From: Nymphaea colorata
Lineage: Eukaryota; Streptophyta; Magnoliopsida; Nymphaeales; Nymphaeaceae
Direction of reading: 5' to 3'
Assembly: GCF_008831285.2 (NCBI RefSeq)
Contig: NC_045142.1
Location: 17,857,354 to 17,921,353, forward strand
DNA: 64,000 nt
The notes beneath the pieces are model-generated. The model made no database searches. It was given only the letters and a program-made list of their open reading frames with translations, and was not told the DNA's origin. The position numbers and the translations under genes are program-made. Numbering within the stretch: the first letter of the stretch is position 1; every line of letters begins with the position of its first letter. Below, one piece after another: positions 20,402-34,780 of the stretch.

Positions 20402-23400
20402 TGGTTTCTCACCTCCTTCCGCCCATAGAATATTTAATCTTGGCAAACCATTTTGAAAAGAAAAAAAAAAATATTTGGGTTCACTTAAGAAGCTTCCTGG
20501 GTTATGTTAGTTGGACTTGAAACATCATAATATTTTATACCCTTTTCCATCTTTTCAAAAGGCTGGTGGTGTGGTATACACGTGCCAATAAAATAGTCAT
20601 TGGCGTTAAGACCGTGAGAAACCAAAATGAAATTAGGCCGCCATGTCGGTTCACACATAAGGGGTACCAGGTTCGAATTCCGTGGTCGTCGATGCTATGC
20701 TATGCAAGCGCGAAACCTAATTTCAGGAAAGTAGTTTCATCATTTGTAGAGTTATGAACTGAACATATGATCTCCTATGGTTTCATATTTTTGAAAAGTG
20801 TGAAACTTTAGGTATATTTTTTATCACCATAATAATTTGTAAGAATCTCTTAAAGCTTTGGCAGGTGATAGATTCTTCAAAGAAGATACCAAATATACAA
20901 ACTCAAGTTGAGGTCATACATTTTAATGAATCATAGTCATATTTTTTTTTTTACAAATATATTATTGCAAAAAAAAAAAAAAAAATCAAACAATGTCCGC
21001 GAGATCCAAATCTTAAAACCCTTGAATGAGAAGTGCAAGTCCAAACGACGAGCTTTAAGTTGAAGATTGAAGGAGTTTCAGCCACCGCTGGGATCCAACC
21101 GTCCATTCAAGGAGTGCTTGACACGAATCTGCCTGCTTCTTTCGTCCGTCAATATCGGCTGCCCGGAGATTTTGACGAGTTCCAACCTCAAATGGGCAAA
21201 GGCCAGTGCCGTCTTTACCACCATTTCTTTCTCTTTCTATCTCTTCAACCTTTCTTTCGTAAGAAGGTTGGATTGCCCATTGAGCACGAGTTCGACTTCA
21301 AACAATAAAATAAAATCATTTAGTCAAATGAGTAATAAGAACCCTCTAATTCATGAGGATAGACGATTAAAAGAAAATCACGAAAAAAGGCATTTTCATC
21401 ATTGGATATTGGTTTATACTTTTTTTTTTTTCCCTTTCAAACCATTTATATATATATATAACAACCTGTGGAATCGGGTGGAATCTGCGGGGTTGACCAA
21501 TTCAATTCAATTCAAATAAGTGTGCTTATTTATAATGGTCCCTTCCCACAAAAAATGGCATGTTAGTTTCATTGTCATATCACCAGATCTGCATTTATGC
21601 TTGCTCACGTTCACAACTTGTAGTCACGACCCGTTCAAACTTCACCTTTTCCCGGGGTTTTTAAGCATGATAAGTAAGGTATCAGGATATATAACAACTA
21701 GATTAGTCTGAACAGTTGTAGAAAGAAAAAAAAAAGGAAAAAATGAGAAAAAAATTAAAAAACTAATATAAATATAAATAAATATATATATAAGAAATTG
21801 ACAAAATGTTAGTAGATGACAAAATGTTTAACCACTGTCACTAAAACCACCATATTTTATGGTAGAACAATGGATTATGGTGTTTTCAATGAGACTTCAT
21901 AATATATTTGAGGGCAGACTTTTAATATTCAGTTTATTTCAATATATATATAGGAAGAGAGAGAGAGAGAGAGTAAATGGTCACTCTAACTGACCAGAGT
22001 CACCAATGTCATGCATGACAAACACTATGTGCTCAATTGCTGAGAAAGAGAAAAACATGTCTCTGCTTTTCCTTCAACATGACATTTGGAATTTATAAAG
22101 AATTCTAGGTGCCAAATCTGGATCAGGTCCAGATCTGGGTTCGACAAAGCGCAGCTTCGAAATCATGCTGCCCCCAGCAGTAAGGATCCAATCCATTTGC
22201 CTGCCAATTAAAAAACAAAAAAAAGGTTTAAAAATAATTGAAAAAAGAAAAGTGATGGTAAGTTATTGGTCACAATCAGATAAAAGTGATGAACTCATGG
22301 CTTCAATCATAATCCACTGATGCTGTAAGCTCACTCTACCGACCGAAGCATCCCAAAACAAGAGTTTATTCCATTAAAATAAAACTGGCATTTCCAAACG
22401 AATGCTTGATATTTCAAAAGGCCTCTCGCACTCAACAAATTACATGTAACTCACTGAATGAGTTTGCAAAAGCAATTTACGAATAAAAGATGTTAAAGCA
22501 TGCTTAAATGACTATTTTTCACATATCCAACTGTATCTCCTTATGTTTCTATTTTATGAGCGTAAAGATTGAATTCTAATATTTTAAATTGATTTAAAAA
22601 ATGGAAATTTCGAAAAAACATAAAAACTGTTCTGTGTCTCCCCTGTATTGTATCGGTGCTTTAATGAAAATTTTTTGGCTTCACGAAAATACTGATAACA
22701 TTTGGTACCACAAGATTTAACTCATATCCTCTCTTATGCCCTTGTAATTAAGCAAAAGGTGAGGCATACATTAGAATAAACAAAAAATACGAGACCTGTC
22801 TGGCATTATCACTAATTCAAAGGTCATCAAATGACAAATTCTGAAAAACAATTTCGTTCCCCCATGTGACGCGAAGAGTAGAATATTTGGGTCCAACGGC
22901 GAATCTTAAGCATAGTGACTCATAATTAGATTAAATCTTGAATTAAAAAAAAAATGCCCTCACGTTTTTACATTTATTAATAAAATATTGAAATGATTTT
23001 ACTTATTGCGGTACTCGGAGCGGGACATTACACTTTCTTTTAGTCTCAAGGTTTGTCATGTGCTGAGGAGTATGGCCGGAGAAGGTAGCGCAGAAAAAAA
23101 AAAAGTTACATGTATATTTTTAAAAACTTTATTTGTTTTATATAAAAATTTTAAAAAATGATATTTTAGTTCCTGTCAAAATTTAAAAACTTTAATTTGG
23201 TTTCTTTAATGAGATGAGGCTCTTCCCAAGAACGGAAATTGAGATTCTTTTTTTCAAATTCACTTGTCTTTTTTTTCATTATTTACCAATCACTAATATC
23301 GAATTACTTTCTAAAATCCAACAAGATTTTTGAATCTCAATTCATTAATACTGGAAGCACTGGATCCAGATCCTTTGCTTGTGAGGCACGAAGCAGCTCG

Positions 23401-25630
23401 CGTGAATGAACACACCAAAGTTTACGTCTAAAAACAAGGGGTCTATTTTCACATCATGTAGTAAAGAGAATGTAATTAAAGTATATTGCATTATAAACGA
23501 TACGCCATGCAACAAGAATTTTGCTTGCAAAGTTTATATAATATGTGGGAGAAATTGCATTAAATACGATACACCATGCATTAAATATCAGACATAATAT
23601 GTGGGAGAAATTGGAATCAGCCTGCCAATGGAATTGGGTAAGTTTACGATAGAATTACTGTATCACTATACCCTATTTTTAGGGCTATGTTATAGTTGAA
23701 ACACTATGTGTATGTTTCCTAAATCTATCTTAAAGTTGTGGATATATTTATAAAATTAGGTATTCATGAATCTATCCTAATCTTTGAAGCACCTTATAAG
23801 TGTTTCATTTACCAAATGATTATATATTCATGAAATTAGGTACAAATGAATCTACCTCAATATTTGGAGCCGCTTATCTATCAGTATATGACTTTGATAT
23901 TCAGAAAATAAACCACATATTGATTTCCATATTTTAATATATATATATACCAGTTTATTTGAATATAAGAAAATAATTTAATATCAACAATATTTGGATC
24001 GATCGAACCTGGCCAAGCCAGAACCTGAGCCAGTTAGACCGGCCCAGATGCACCCCTTTTGGGCAGAAAAATATCGGGGCACGGATCATTTGGACCCTCC
24101 TTACCTGAACTTGACGTCCTTCCGAGCCATTAAACTTTTTTCCTAATTACAGTCCAGGTCTTAAATTTGATTTTAAATGCTAAAAACTATAATGGTAACC
24201 ACCAAGTCCCTCTGCCACCATCCCTTTATTATTGTTTCCAAGTAAACAGTAACTTAGCAGTGGGCCATATTTGTAGCTGTCTAGGAAAATCAAGTGGGTG
24301 TACTGCCATTAATTAATAAGAAAAGTCTACGGGGCATTTCAGAATTTGTAATAAATGCTTGGTGCATTGATAATGAGATTATAAAGGATTGAATTAAAGC
24401 CAGGTTCAGAGTTATTAATATCGGTGCATGTAGGCTTAACCGAATGAAACAAAATGAAAGCGAAATGGTGTCATTAAAAATGTCACATATTTCTTATCGG
24501 TCAAATCACTCTACCTATATTAGTAAATAAATAATAAAATACATTTTTAAAATTTATTTTAAGCACATGTTGATACAAGTTATTATTCACCAAACTTTTT
24601 TTGGGTTGCTTCGAGGGACATATCATAATTGGTCGAACAAGTGTTCCGGTAACAGTTTCTATAAGTCATTCGATGTTAGGTATTTAGGGCGAAACATGAA
24701 GTTAACACGAACCAAACATCCAGGCAAACCAGCGAGGTTCTTGGTAGCTCGTGTTCTCGCAGATATTTATGTGATTGGCCTTCATAAAATCAACTGTTTT
24801 TTTTATATGTAATGTTTAAAAATAAATAAATAAATAAATGACATTTTTGAAATAAAAAATACTATAAATTATTGAAAAAGTGTTGCAATTCGACTGATCT
24901 TTTGTATCTTTGGCCTTTGATTATGATATCAACCAGTGGGAGAAGTTCAATTATATGGTAAAAGTTGACAAAAGTCTTGCACCAAATTTGGCTCATTTCG
25001 ACCTTTTGCTGCTAATTGCTTGGAAAAAGAACACTTGAAACAGACTGATTCTTTGTATCTTTTCGAAAAATGATTCTCTTTTGATTATGATATGAGCGAT
25101 TTGAGTTCGTATTATAAGAAATGGCGAAAAACGTACGCCAAATTGGACTGTGAATCACGTAAAGAGAGAAGCAGCTTTTGATTTTGATTAGGAACCTAAA
25201 TTTAACTACAACCTTATCGTTTGTAAAGAACATATTATAATCTATACTTATTTAAATAGGAACCGATGAAGCATACAAATAGTGATTGCAAGATCTCCAT
25301 TTCAAATTTCATACGAAGAACCAGTGATCTTTAACGCCCTCAATTAATTTAAGTATGTAAACAATGCCCATAATAAATGATAAATAAAAATCTTTTACGA
25401 AAAGGAGAGAGAAATAATAAAGAAATATCTTTTAAGCAGAGAGAAAAAAAGAGGGGGAGACAGAGACAAAGAAAATAATATATAAGTCTTTAAAAAAAAT
25501 AATATACAAGTCTTTAAAAATTTTTGAGAAAGAAAAAAGATTAGGGAGAAAAGAAATTATAATTAAAATCAGAGAGAAAAAGGGGGGAGAGAGAGGGAAG
25601 GATGAGTCGAATGCCAGACAGACCGCCATG
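20402..25630. other. Gene-poor AT-rich region upstream of UXS
   Basis: No gene recognised. It contains A/T-runs, an (AT)n/(GA)n microsatellite at about 21942-21974, and a short imperfect duplication near 23485-23610 (ATAATATGTGGGAGAAATTG twice). ORFs here are short, low-complexity and without similarity that I can see. Confidence 0.45.
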
Positions 25631-25638
25631 GGAGTGTG

Positions 25639-25646
25639 TATAAAAG
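25639..25646 (+). promoter_or_regulatory. UXS TATA box
   Basis: TATAAAAG, 156 bases before the start ATG. The expected 5'-UTR (about 25671-25794) is GA/CT-rich and has no upstream ATG. Confidence 0.7.
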
Positions 25647-25794
25647 GGAGAGAGAAGGAACCTGAAAAGTGCCCCAAAAACGTGACCTCAACCTTCTTCC
25701 CTGCAGACAAGAAGAAGAACTCGGAAGAGAGAGACAGAGAGGGAGTCCGGTGCTTTTTCTAGGTTCTCTCTCCGGCGAGAGAATTCCCTCTCTG

Positions 25795-27661
25795 ATGGCA
25801 TCGGAGTTGATTTTCCGAGGCCACGACGAGGCCTCTCCCGTCGCAGACGGTTACTCCCCTAAGCTGGAGAAGCGGTGGCCGCCGATTCTCTTCCGCCCCT
25901 TCCACTACTTCCTCCGAGAGCAGCGCCCCCTCTTCGTTCTGGTCGGCATCGCCCTCGCCTCCCTCTTCTTCCTCCTCGGCGGACGCAACCATGTCTCGAG
26001 CGACCTCCGCCATCACCACCAACAACAGAAGTACTACCACCACGACCGCCAAACGCATGCGGTTGTGGCGACGGACCACCACCGGCTGGCTTACGACACG
26101 GCGGCGTTGCGGCGAGATCTGAGCGTGGCGTCGATCGGCGGGAAGATTCCTCTGGGGCTGAAGGCGAAGGGGAAGAGGATCGTGGTGACCGGAGGGGCCG
26201 GGTTCGTGGGGAGCCATCTGGTGGACAGATTGATCGAGAGAGGGGACAGCGTCATCGTGGTGGACAATTTCTTCACCGGAAGGAAGGAGAACGTCATGCA
26301 CCACATGGGGAACCCGAGGTTCGAGCTCATCCGCCATGACGTCGTCGAGCCGATCCTTCTGGAGGTCGACCAGATCTACCACCTCGCCTGCCCTGCCTCC
26401 CCTGTACACTACAAATTCAACCCCGTCAAGACCATCATATCCTTTTTCATCTGATTCCTTTTTTTGATTCCGCTCTTCTCCTTTTTATTCGTTTGTGTGA
26501 TATGTTTTGGTTTCAGAGTTTTTGGCCCCCTTTTGATTCCTGCATGTTGGTGGATTCAATCGCTTGTTATGTCGGTTTCTCATTTCTTCTCTTTTTTTGC
26601 TCGGGATTCCTTGAGCGGTATGCGACTACCTTGTGTTTTTGGGGTTTCGTCTTCATTTTCTAGTCTCCATTCCCATTTTTTTTGACAAGATATGTTGGTG
26701 GTAGTCTCCATTTCCATCAAAAGATTTGTACTTTTGGTTTCTTTTTTGGTTTTGGGTCTTCTTTAGGTTTTCTGGAACTCTGTCTCTGTCTCTCTCTCTC
26801 AACTCACAGTTATTTTTGTTTGCTCTTCCTTCTTTCCCCTGTTTCTGGGTAGTGGTTCTGATTATTGTTGTCTTTTCGTACTTCTCATTTCTTTTCTTAT
26901 TAGTATTGAGGCCATTTATGTGCTGTTTGTTGGGCATATATTCTTTGAAAGTTTTCTCTCCTTTTTCAAGGAAGTTAAATGGTGTGAATGAGACTGGTAG
27001 AATTCTATGTTCTTCATGGCGTTCTTTTGCCCTGCAAAATTTTTTTAGTTCCCAGGTTTTTTGAAAGTTCAAACCCTCCTGAATTTGGTTCCCCTTTTCC
27101 GGGCTCCATGTTAGCTTCTGATACTTTCCAAAGAATAAAGAGACTCGTGACGGCAGTTCTTGTTGGTAGATGTTAACCTTTTCTTCTCTTCATCTCTGGA
27201 CAAAAGAGATTACGTTTACAACGATATGAGACAGGGCTTTAAAGTTTGAACTGTTCACAAAGAAACGCATTCTCCGACTCCCGTTTCGAAATTCGTATCT
27301 CTCTCTCTCTCTCTCTCTCTCTCCACCTCCCTTCCTCCTTCCCTCCCTCCCCATCTTCGGCGTGACTTCAGGATCGTTTTTGTTCTTTTCCGCCGCTCCC
27401 TTTTTCCCACTCTCCTTTTTTCTTTCATTACTTTACACGTCTCTCTCTCTCTCTCTATCTGTGTGTGGAAGAATCAGAACATCAACAGTGTTTCTCCTTG
27501 ACCAAATGGAATTCACAAGACGAACGTGGTGGGCACGCTCAACATGCTCGGTCTGGCCAAGAGGGTAGGCGCCAGGTTCCTGCTGACCAGCACCAGTGAG
27601 GTCTATGGCGATCCGCTCCAACACCCCCAGCAGGAATCCTACTGGGGCAATGTCAACCCCA

Positions 27662-27730
<69 letters not shown>

Positions 27731-29553
27731 ATAGATATATTACTTGTTTGTATAGTACTCCCAATGTGGGGCCATTATAAGTTCTGCAGACCATAGGTAA
27801 TAACACTTTTGCCCGAGTCCTCTTTATGTGTTTCTCCGTGTTTATTTACTATAGGAATGCACTGTGATCGGAGAAGAAACGTACTTTTACATTGACTAGT
27901 TTTTTGTAAAAAGCATTGAAGTATTTTTCGAAGACATTTGTTTTTCGTAAAAAGCTTTGAAGTATTTGTCGGATGCCATACATTTACTTTCTTCATTTCT
28001 GTCTAAAATGTTTGGATTTTCACCCCTAAGTTCTTGTTTGGTGCAAAAAGATTGAGTTTTCACTTACTCAGAAAACGAAGAAACTTCTCCTGCTAAATAA
28101 TAGAGCATGGTAAACAGCAATATGAATGAAGGTAACATGTTTGTTACCCTCCAAGAATCCTGTATTCCAATATATGCTACAAGATTGACTTTTTAGAGAA
28201 ATGTAATTTTTTGTGGTCCAAGAAACGTCTCCTGCTAAATAATAGAGCATGGTAAACATCAATATGAATGAAGTAACGTGTTTTTACCCTCCAATATCAT
28301 CGCTGTATTCCAATATATGTTACAAGATTTATTTTTTATAGAAATGTAATTTTTTGTGGTCCAAGATTTAGGTTTTCATAAATGTTCATATGTAATGATT
28401 TTATGAATGTTTAAAAATAAATGGTCGGAAGTTTCGCAATCCATGTGAAACCTGATGGGTACATTCAAATATGTTTTTTATACTGATTTTAGGTGTTTTA
28501 AAAACTGAAGACAAAACAACTTTGAAAATATGACTCGAAAGCTGAGAACTTGGCAAATAAAAAAAAATTCTTGTACGTGGAAAGCTTAGTACTGGCTCTG
28601 AACCCATCGACTTCCTAATCCACTGACGCAGGCGTCCGGAGTTGTTACGACGAAGGGAAGCGTACTGCGGAGACGTTGACCATGGATTACCACAGAGGCG
28701 CCGGCGTTGAGGTCTGTTCTCCTCCTCTCTCTCTCTGTTCATATATGGTTCACTTAACCGTTGCACTTTTATCTTGGCTGTATGAGTACTATCAATTCTA
28801 AGCATACATGTGGACCGGTGCAAGATAATTGGAATTTTTAAAGATTTATAGTTTTAAAAATCGTAATATAAAATATGGTTATGATTTTTTTGTGAACTTT
28901 CGGAAATTATTGTTTTTAGTCTATTCGCCTCAAGGGCCTAGAAGTCTAAATTAATCATCTTGACGGAACTTGGCATATGAAGGTCTTCGGCGTTGACCAA
29001 ATTTCCCTTCATGGATTTATGTAGACCCTTGTTTTCTGATAAGTTTTATAGGACTAGAAGAAAGTAAGCTTTGTCAGTTTCTGTGGTAACTAAAGGCAAT
29101 ACAGCGTGGTGGGTGCAGGTGAGAATTGCTCGGATCTTCAACACATACGGCCCAAGGATGTGCATCGATGATGGCCGCGTGGTCAGCAACTTCGTCGCCC
29201 AGGTTAGTTGGTCCGGTATGTTCGGTCAGGTCCCGACCCCACATATCACAGAGAGCATTGTTCGGGCCGTCCGGTCATTCTAAAGTGTCCAGCAGAGAGT
29301 GTTCGTCACTAAAAGTTATTCTCTTTCCTCTCCCTGGCAGGCCCTGAGGAAGGAGCCATTGACCGTTTACGGCGACGGCAAGCAGACAAGGAGCTTCCAG
29401 TACGTCTCTGATCTGGTAACAGCACAAGACCCTCTCTCCCCTTTGGTGCCCCCGGCTTCCCTTTCCTTTCTTCTTCCCTTTTTTCTTTATCTATTATTGT
29501 TGTCTTTTTCTTGATATTTTGATTTAGTCAATACTGATTGCTGGAGACACAGT

Positions 29554-29597
<44 letters not shown>

Positions 29598-30855
29598 GGA
29601 GACTTGATGGCAGATTGTGGTTACTGATGCCTTGTTTTTCTTCTCTGTGGGGGTGTAGGTGGAGGGTCTTATTAGGCTCATGGAAGGGGAGCATGTTGGT
29701 CCTTTCAATCTTGGAAATCCTGGAGAATTTACGATGCTCGAGCTCGCCAAGGTGTGTAACCATTTATTCATGTCACGTCTTCTGTTCTCATGTTCACAAT
29801 AATCCCTTGACATTTCTCAGGACTTGCACGCTCCCACGCACGGGTCATTAATCACTTTTTTTGTCGAGCATGTGTTACTTTGGTACTTGCCCTATTGATT
29901 GAATAGCTTACCGGAAGTTATCTGTCCTCCTCCTCTGACAATAATTAGTGATTGGGTCATAGTATCGCATGTCTTCTTTAATCTTAGTTTTAATTACATA
30001 ATGTTTAATTGTAGTGAACAGATCCGCTGTTGCCTCAACTGGGATGCCAGACTTGTTATTAGTCGTCATTTCCATTTCTAGTGTCAGCTATTTATTTTCA
30101 TAGTTTTTAGATCGAGAGACTACTGCGCTGCAAATTTGCACGATGCTACCATCAAAGAAGCATCCGGTTTTGGCTATGTTTTCATACTTCTTAGCTTTGT
30201 GTATGGTACAATTTTTCTCAAGTATTTGTTAAAAGCGTGCCAAGTAATTTGTTCTATAATATCAAAGGTTTTCTTTGTCATTTTGGCTTCAAACTTGCCT
30301 CACAAGTGCAGAAACGTGGTCCTTTGGAAGTTAGCCACCATTTTATTATCCTCACCTTTATTTCAATTTTTATTACAAACTTGTTTTACTTTGTCAATGA
30401 ACAAAGAATGAGCTGAAGCAGATGCTTTTCTGAGCCAACTGCTGCAATCTGGTTCATTAGTCTTGTTGGACCTTCCAAAATAAATTTTATAACTTCATGG
30501 CTACACTTAAGAACAGTAAACAATATATGTCAAACGTCTTTCTCAGTTTTCTCTGTTTTTTGTTGGTGTGTCTGGTGAAGAACTTTTAGATCGAGATTAC
30601 ATAATTATCTGTCAATCTCTTATAAAATTGGATTGGTTTCAGGTTGTTCAAGATACCATAGATCCGAATGCTAAGATTGCATTTAGGCCTAACACAGCAG
30701 ACGATCCGCACAAGAGGAAGCCAGACATATCGAAGGCCAAAGAATTCCTTGGTTGGGAGCCCAAGGTTTCACTCAGGGAGGGCCTGCCACACATGGTTTC
30801 TGATTTCAGAAAGCGCATCTTTGGGGACCATTCTGAACAAGCTTCAACAGCGTAG
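25795..30855 (+). CDS. UXS: UDP-glucuronate decarboxylase, Golgi type II membrane form
   Basis: Seven exons: 25795-26436, 27517-27664, 28632-28711, 29119-29202, 29341-29415, 29659-29751 and 30643-30855. Together they give 1335 nt, 444 aa and TAG, phases consistent throughout. The enzyme converts UDP-glucuronate to UDP-xylose (NAD-dependent short-chain dehydrogenase/reductase fold) for xylan and other wall polymers. Residues 45-62 form one membrane anchor ([18 protein letters not shown]) after a short basic cytosolic tail, as in Golgi UXS isoforms; a His-rich stem follows. The NAD motif GGAGFVG is at 133-139, TSTSE at 238-242 and catalytic YDEGK at 269-273. Exon 1 is GC-rich, later exons less so. 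Introns 2-6 are GT-AG; intron 1 looks U12-type. Apparently complete and functional. Confidence 0.95.
26437..27516 (+). other. U12-type AT-AC intron in UXS
   Basis: This 1080-bp intron starts ATATCCTT right after the Ile-214 codon and ends TTCAC just before AAGACGAACGTG. A TCCTTGAC branch-point element lies at 27496-27502, its A 15 bases before the end. All three match minor-spliceosome AT-AC consensus. No GT-AG choice nearby keeps the conserved [15 protein letters not shown] junction. It contains (CT)n runs at about 27298-27322. Confidence 0.85.
27665..27735. repeat. (CT)n(AT)n microsatellite at the start of UXS intron 2
   Basis: A CT run begins directly at the 5' splice site (G|GTCTCTCTCT) and passes into an AT run. 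A similar (AC)n(AT)n tract lies in intron 5 (about 29554-29597). Confidence 0.9.
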
Positions 30856-32640
30856 ATACGAAAGAGTCATCTTCCTCCTCCTTGATCAGTGGTAGATGGC
30901 CATATAGGTTTTTGAAAGGAGCCATGAAACTGCTCCAGGGAATATCCTGATTCATTCATGTTCATCCTTTTTCCCCCTCATCCTTCTTTTCACTTTTTTT
31001 TTTTTGTTGTGCTTTTACATCTTCACGTTCTATATATCAGTGCATTTCTTGCCAAAATTCGAGTCTTGTCACACAAAGGGAGGGAGAGAGATGGCGATGC
31101 TTGGTGAATACTGATATTCCAAGACAGTAGGTCGCTGTGATCTGCTGAAGCCATATTAAAGATTATGTAAAAGTCCATGGCTTGACTCACATATTGCTCA
31201 GCTCGCTTTATGAGGCAAGCTCGAGCTCAACTCGGTCAACCAAGTGTGAGCTTGAGCTCGACTCGAGCTCGACTGGTTTAAGTATGTTAGCAAATAATGA
31301 TTCTCATTTCTTTAGGCTATGGGGGCAATTGAAAAAAAAAACAGCTACAAAATGATTTCACTGTTTTTCTCTAGAAAACAGTATGCGAAGAGGACCAATC
31401 TAAATTTCATTGTTTACAACAATCAATTATACATCGATTCATACAATGCGACATTGAAACAAAAAGGCTATTACATAATTTGCAACTCGCGGTTGGAGCC
31501 AAATAGAAAGAGGAGTATTATCACCTCCAATTTTTTCAAAAGACTATTTCATTTTACTTAAACAAGATTTTTAGTTATTTCAATTATTTTTTATAATGAT
31601 TTGAATCTAATTTTGGACCCCGAGCCCAAGATCAGCTCAAAACAGACTTCTAAATTCACACTCAAATTCAAGTCTCGACCCTACATCAAGACAGACTTCT
31701 AAATTCACACTCAAATTCAAGTTTCAACCCTACATCAAGATAGACTTCTATATCCATACCCAAGTTCAATTCACGACCATTCGATCCAAAACGGATTTGT
31801 AAACCCATATCTGAGTCAAAATGTAAGATTTAAGTACAAAATCCAACTTTAAACCAAGCCTTGGATCTAAATCCAAGTTTAGTTCTAAAACACACACCTT
31901 GATTTGAAATACAAAGCCAAAGTCCGTAACTGAACCCCAAGATGGAAATTAAGTCCAAACTAGGAATACATTTCCATAAAGCCGTTTTGAAATCCAAATT
32001 AAATCCAAAACCAAAGTTTGGATCCAAATCAAGAATTTCAATTGAAAATCCAAAGTCGAGACCAAAATAACAACTTTCAGTACTATTGAGCTCCGCGCAA
32101 CTATGCATAGTACTTCCCTTTGTTTTGTGTCTCAATCGTACGCCAAAAATATATTTAGCCCGAAATCACTCGCCTAATCTTTGATCTGAGCCTTGGGTGC
32201 CGACTAGAACGCGGGCAACCAAGTGAACCCAATTCGGATCTAAAATGTACCCAGAATAACTCAAAATGAAGTTGATCAAGTTTGTAACAAAAGACATTTT
32301 GTCCTTTAAAATATGTGTTTTAAAAAATGTTTTTTATGTGTGGGACCCTTTTCAGCTAAGGAGGCTAAAGCCACCCCTTATTGGGCCAAAACGAACTAAG
32401 GAAGCATTTCGCCCCCTCTACTTTGTGCCCACACGTTGCCAAGCGCATGGCCGCGCCAGGCATTGTTGACTGGCAGCACACACACGCACAGCTAATCACG
32501 GCTGCTCACAGCAGGGCGTGTGCACTGCGAGAGCTCCTTTTTTGGTTAAAAACCGCCCCCTTGGAGGTGGTTTTGGTCTGATGGGCATGCATTAGCCCTG
32601 CCTAGGCCGCCGAAGGGGAGTCAAATACCATTTGGTCAAG
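30856..32640. other. UXS 3' flank and intergenic
   Basis: The first 300 bases are probably 3'-UTR. A GAGCTCGA-type MITE fragment lies at 31198-31280 and a 49-bp tandem repeat at 31641-31795. No gene recognised. Confidence 0.5.
31641..31795. repeat. 49-bp tandem repeat, about three units
   Basis: The unit begins GACTTCTAAATTCACACTCA; successive CTTCTA positions are 31647, 31696 and 31745. Later text to about 32090 (AAATCCAA-rich) looks like decayed units. Confidence 0.7.
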
Positions 32641-34780
32641 ACATAAAAATGTTCTTAAGTAAAAAAAAAGAAAAAAAAAAATCAAATTATGAGTTTTAGC
32701 TCAAAAAATCCTTATAAATACCCCTCAAAATGTTCTCTTTTGGGTAGAGGCTAAGCATTGAGAAATCTCTAATGCTTTTTCATTTGAAGACTTGGAGTTT
32801 ACATTAGTTCTCTTTCTCCATTTCTCTTATCTATCATCTTCTCTCCAACCTTGGGAGCAAGCTTCTCTAACTTCTACTTTTCAAGAAAGCATGACGAGGA
32901 TTTTCGGAGAGATATCCTTAACACCTTGGAGTTTCAGGTGAAGAAGTTTTAGGATCATCCGAAGAGGGAAACTCATTTTTCTAAAATCATTATTATTAGA
33001 GGTATGTAATCACTATCTCAATCATTTTACTTTTCTTTCTTTTTTCTTTTCTCATATCCCTATGACTATACTAGATAACTCTTAAATTTCCTTTTTGTAA
33101 TATAGAACTATTCTTAAGTGCACCAGAAGCATGAAAAGACGAAATTTCATTATAGGATTGAAATATGTTACTCTCTTTTCTTGAATGTGTGTTTTGTTTT
33201 GAGATGATTTTCATGCATAGTCGACTAATTTTGTTAAATATGCAAATGAACGGTAAGAATGAGTTTTTGGATTGAGATTTATTTGTTATTATATTGATTT
33301 TTGAGGTTTGGATTTGTCTAATCCGGAAAAACCTCTCATGAATGTGTACATGTTAAAATGTATTTTTATGACATTGTTACATTTAACATTTCTCTTAATC
33401 ACCCGATTAGGCATTGCAATAAGAGCTTTTTTACGTTGTTTTTCATTTCATGTGTGTTTGATTTTCTTTTATATCCAATGGTAGGAGAAATAGATTTTCT
33501 TGTAATAAACAAACGATTATTGTTTTATGCCTCTATGAAAATACTTGGAATCATGTTTTCAAAAGTATCTCAAAAATAAGAACTATCTATGAATTTTTGG
33601 AGACTTAGCCTATACTCTTATATGAGTCTACCTTTCTTTCAGTCCTACATAAAAAAAAAATCGAAGTTGGATATGCTCTAAGTTACCTATTGATTTTAAT
33701 TTTCATAATTGCATGTGCATATATACATGTTATATGTGTATACATGCACATGAACACATCTCTCTATCCTGATTTCTCTATGATTTAATATATTCCTTTA
33801 TAAATTTTCATATATATATATATAGAAATAAGTATATATAAATTAAGATCTTCATTTTATAAATTTTCATACACATACTTTATACAAATATATATAGACA
33901 CACATATAGATATCTGTCTCTCTCTTTAAAATTTTTCTTTCTTCATTTTCAAAATTTCTTTTTTTTTTCTCCTTATTCCTCTTGGCTTAAAATCTTTCTT
34001 TTTCATTCTTTTGAATATTTTTTTTTCCAAGATCTAAGATTTTAATTTCCATTTATTGACTTCACTAAGAACAAAACTCAAGTAATGATCCAATATTGAA
34101 ATAATGTTTGACGCAACCCTATTTACTTTCAATTGTTTTCTTCTTCATGAGTATAATGATAGAGATATCCTTAAATGAATGATATGGTAAGAATAAATAA
34201 TTTGTTTTCAATCATGTAGAACTAACACATTTATACATTCACATTCACTTGTGGAATTTTTGAATAATCACAAACACCTCTCTAAAAGAACTTAAGCAAG
34301 ATAATATGAAACTCTAATTAGTAATAGCCGCATTAGAGAAAATTTTTAAATCTACTTAATTTTTTAAGAAAATATTATATCAATTTAAAAAGCAAAAATA
34401 TTTAAAATACCCATCTTATCTTAAAAAAAAATTCAAGTGATATTTTGCAAAGATTTCTCGATTCAAAAATTTCTCAAAAAAAAAATGGTGTATACTTTCA
34501 AATGATCATTCAAAATTTTTTTATCCAAAAGTTTGAAATATCAAATCATCAACATTATTTCCTGGCACCACATTGCATTTAGAATGAATAAGATGTTTAA
34601 GTAAAAATGAAATACATCAAGAATAAGCATAGCCTTTGAATTGCTTACTCTCGGTAAAGGCATCAGGAATGGTCAATCCTCGTGTCGACAAGCATGTCCA
34701 TTTTTCTCTTATTTCAAAAATAAAACTTTATAATTCTAAAATCAGTAAAAAACCAAAATAAATTTTGGGATGCAAAAGGA
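32640..34780 (+). mobile_element. LTR-like non-coding repeat, copy 1
   Basis: About 2.1 kb that matches, in inverse orientation, about 50600-52880. Shared blocks include the TATA region, CACCTCTCTAAAAGAACTTA, CTCGGTAAAGGCA and AATTTTGGGATGCAAA. A TATAAATA at 32713-32720 is followed by a pyrimidine-rich leader, as in plant LTR promoters. No gag or pol lies inside or adjacent. Probably a solo LTR or a large retrotransposon derivative; exact ends undefined. Confidence 0.55.

Noticed and set aside
20640-20720. GGTTCGAATTCC resembling a tRNA B box, possible SINE
   Set aside because: No convincing A box at the right distance, no poly(A) tail and no target duplication.
25759-26409. 216-codon minus-strand ORF opposite UXS exon 1
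   Set aside because: Shadow of a GC-rich coding exon; no similarity of its own, while the plus strand reads a conserved UXS N-terminus.
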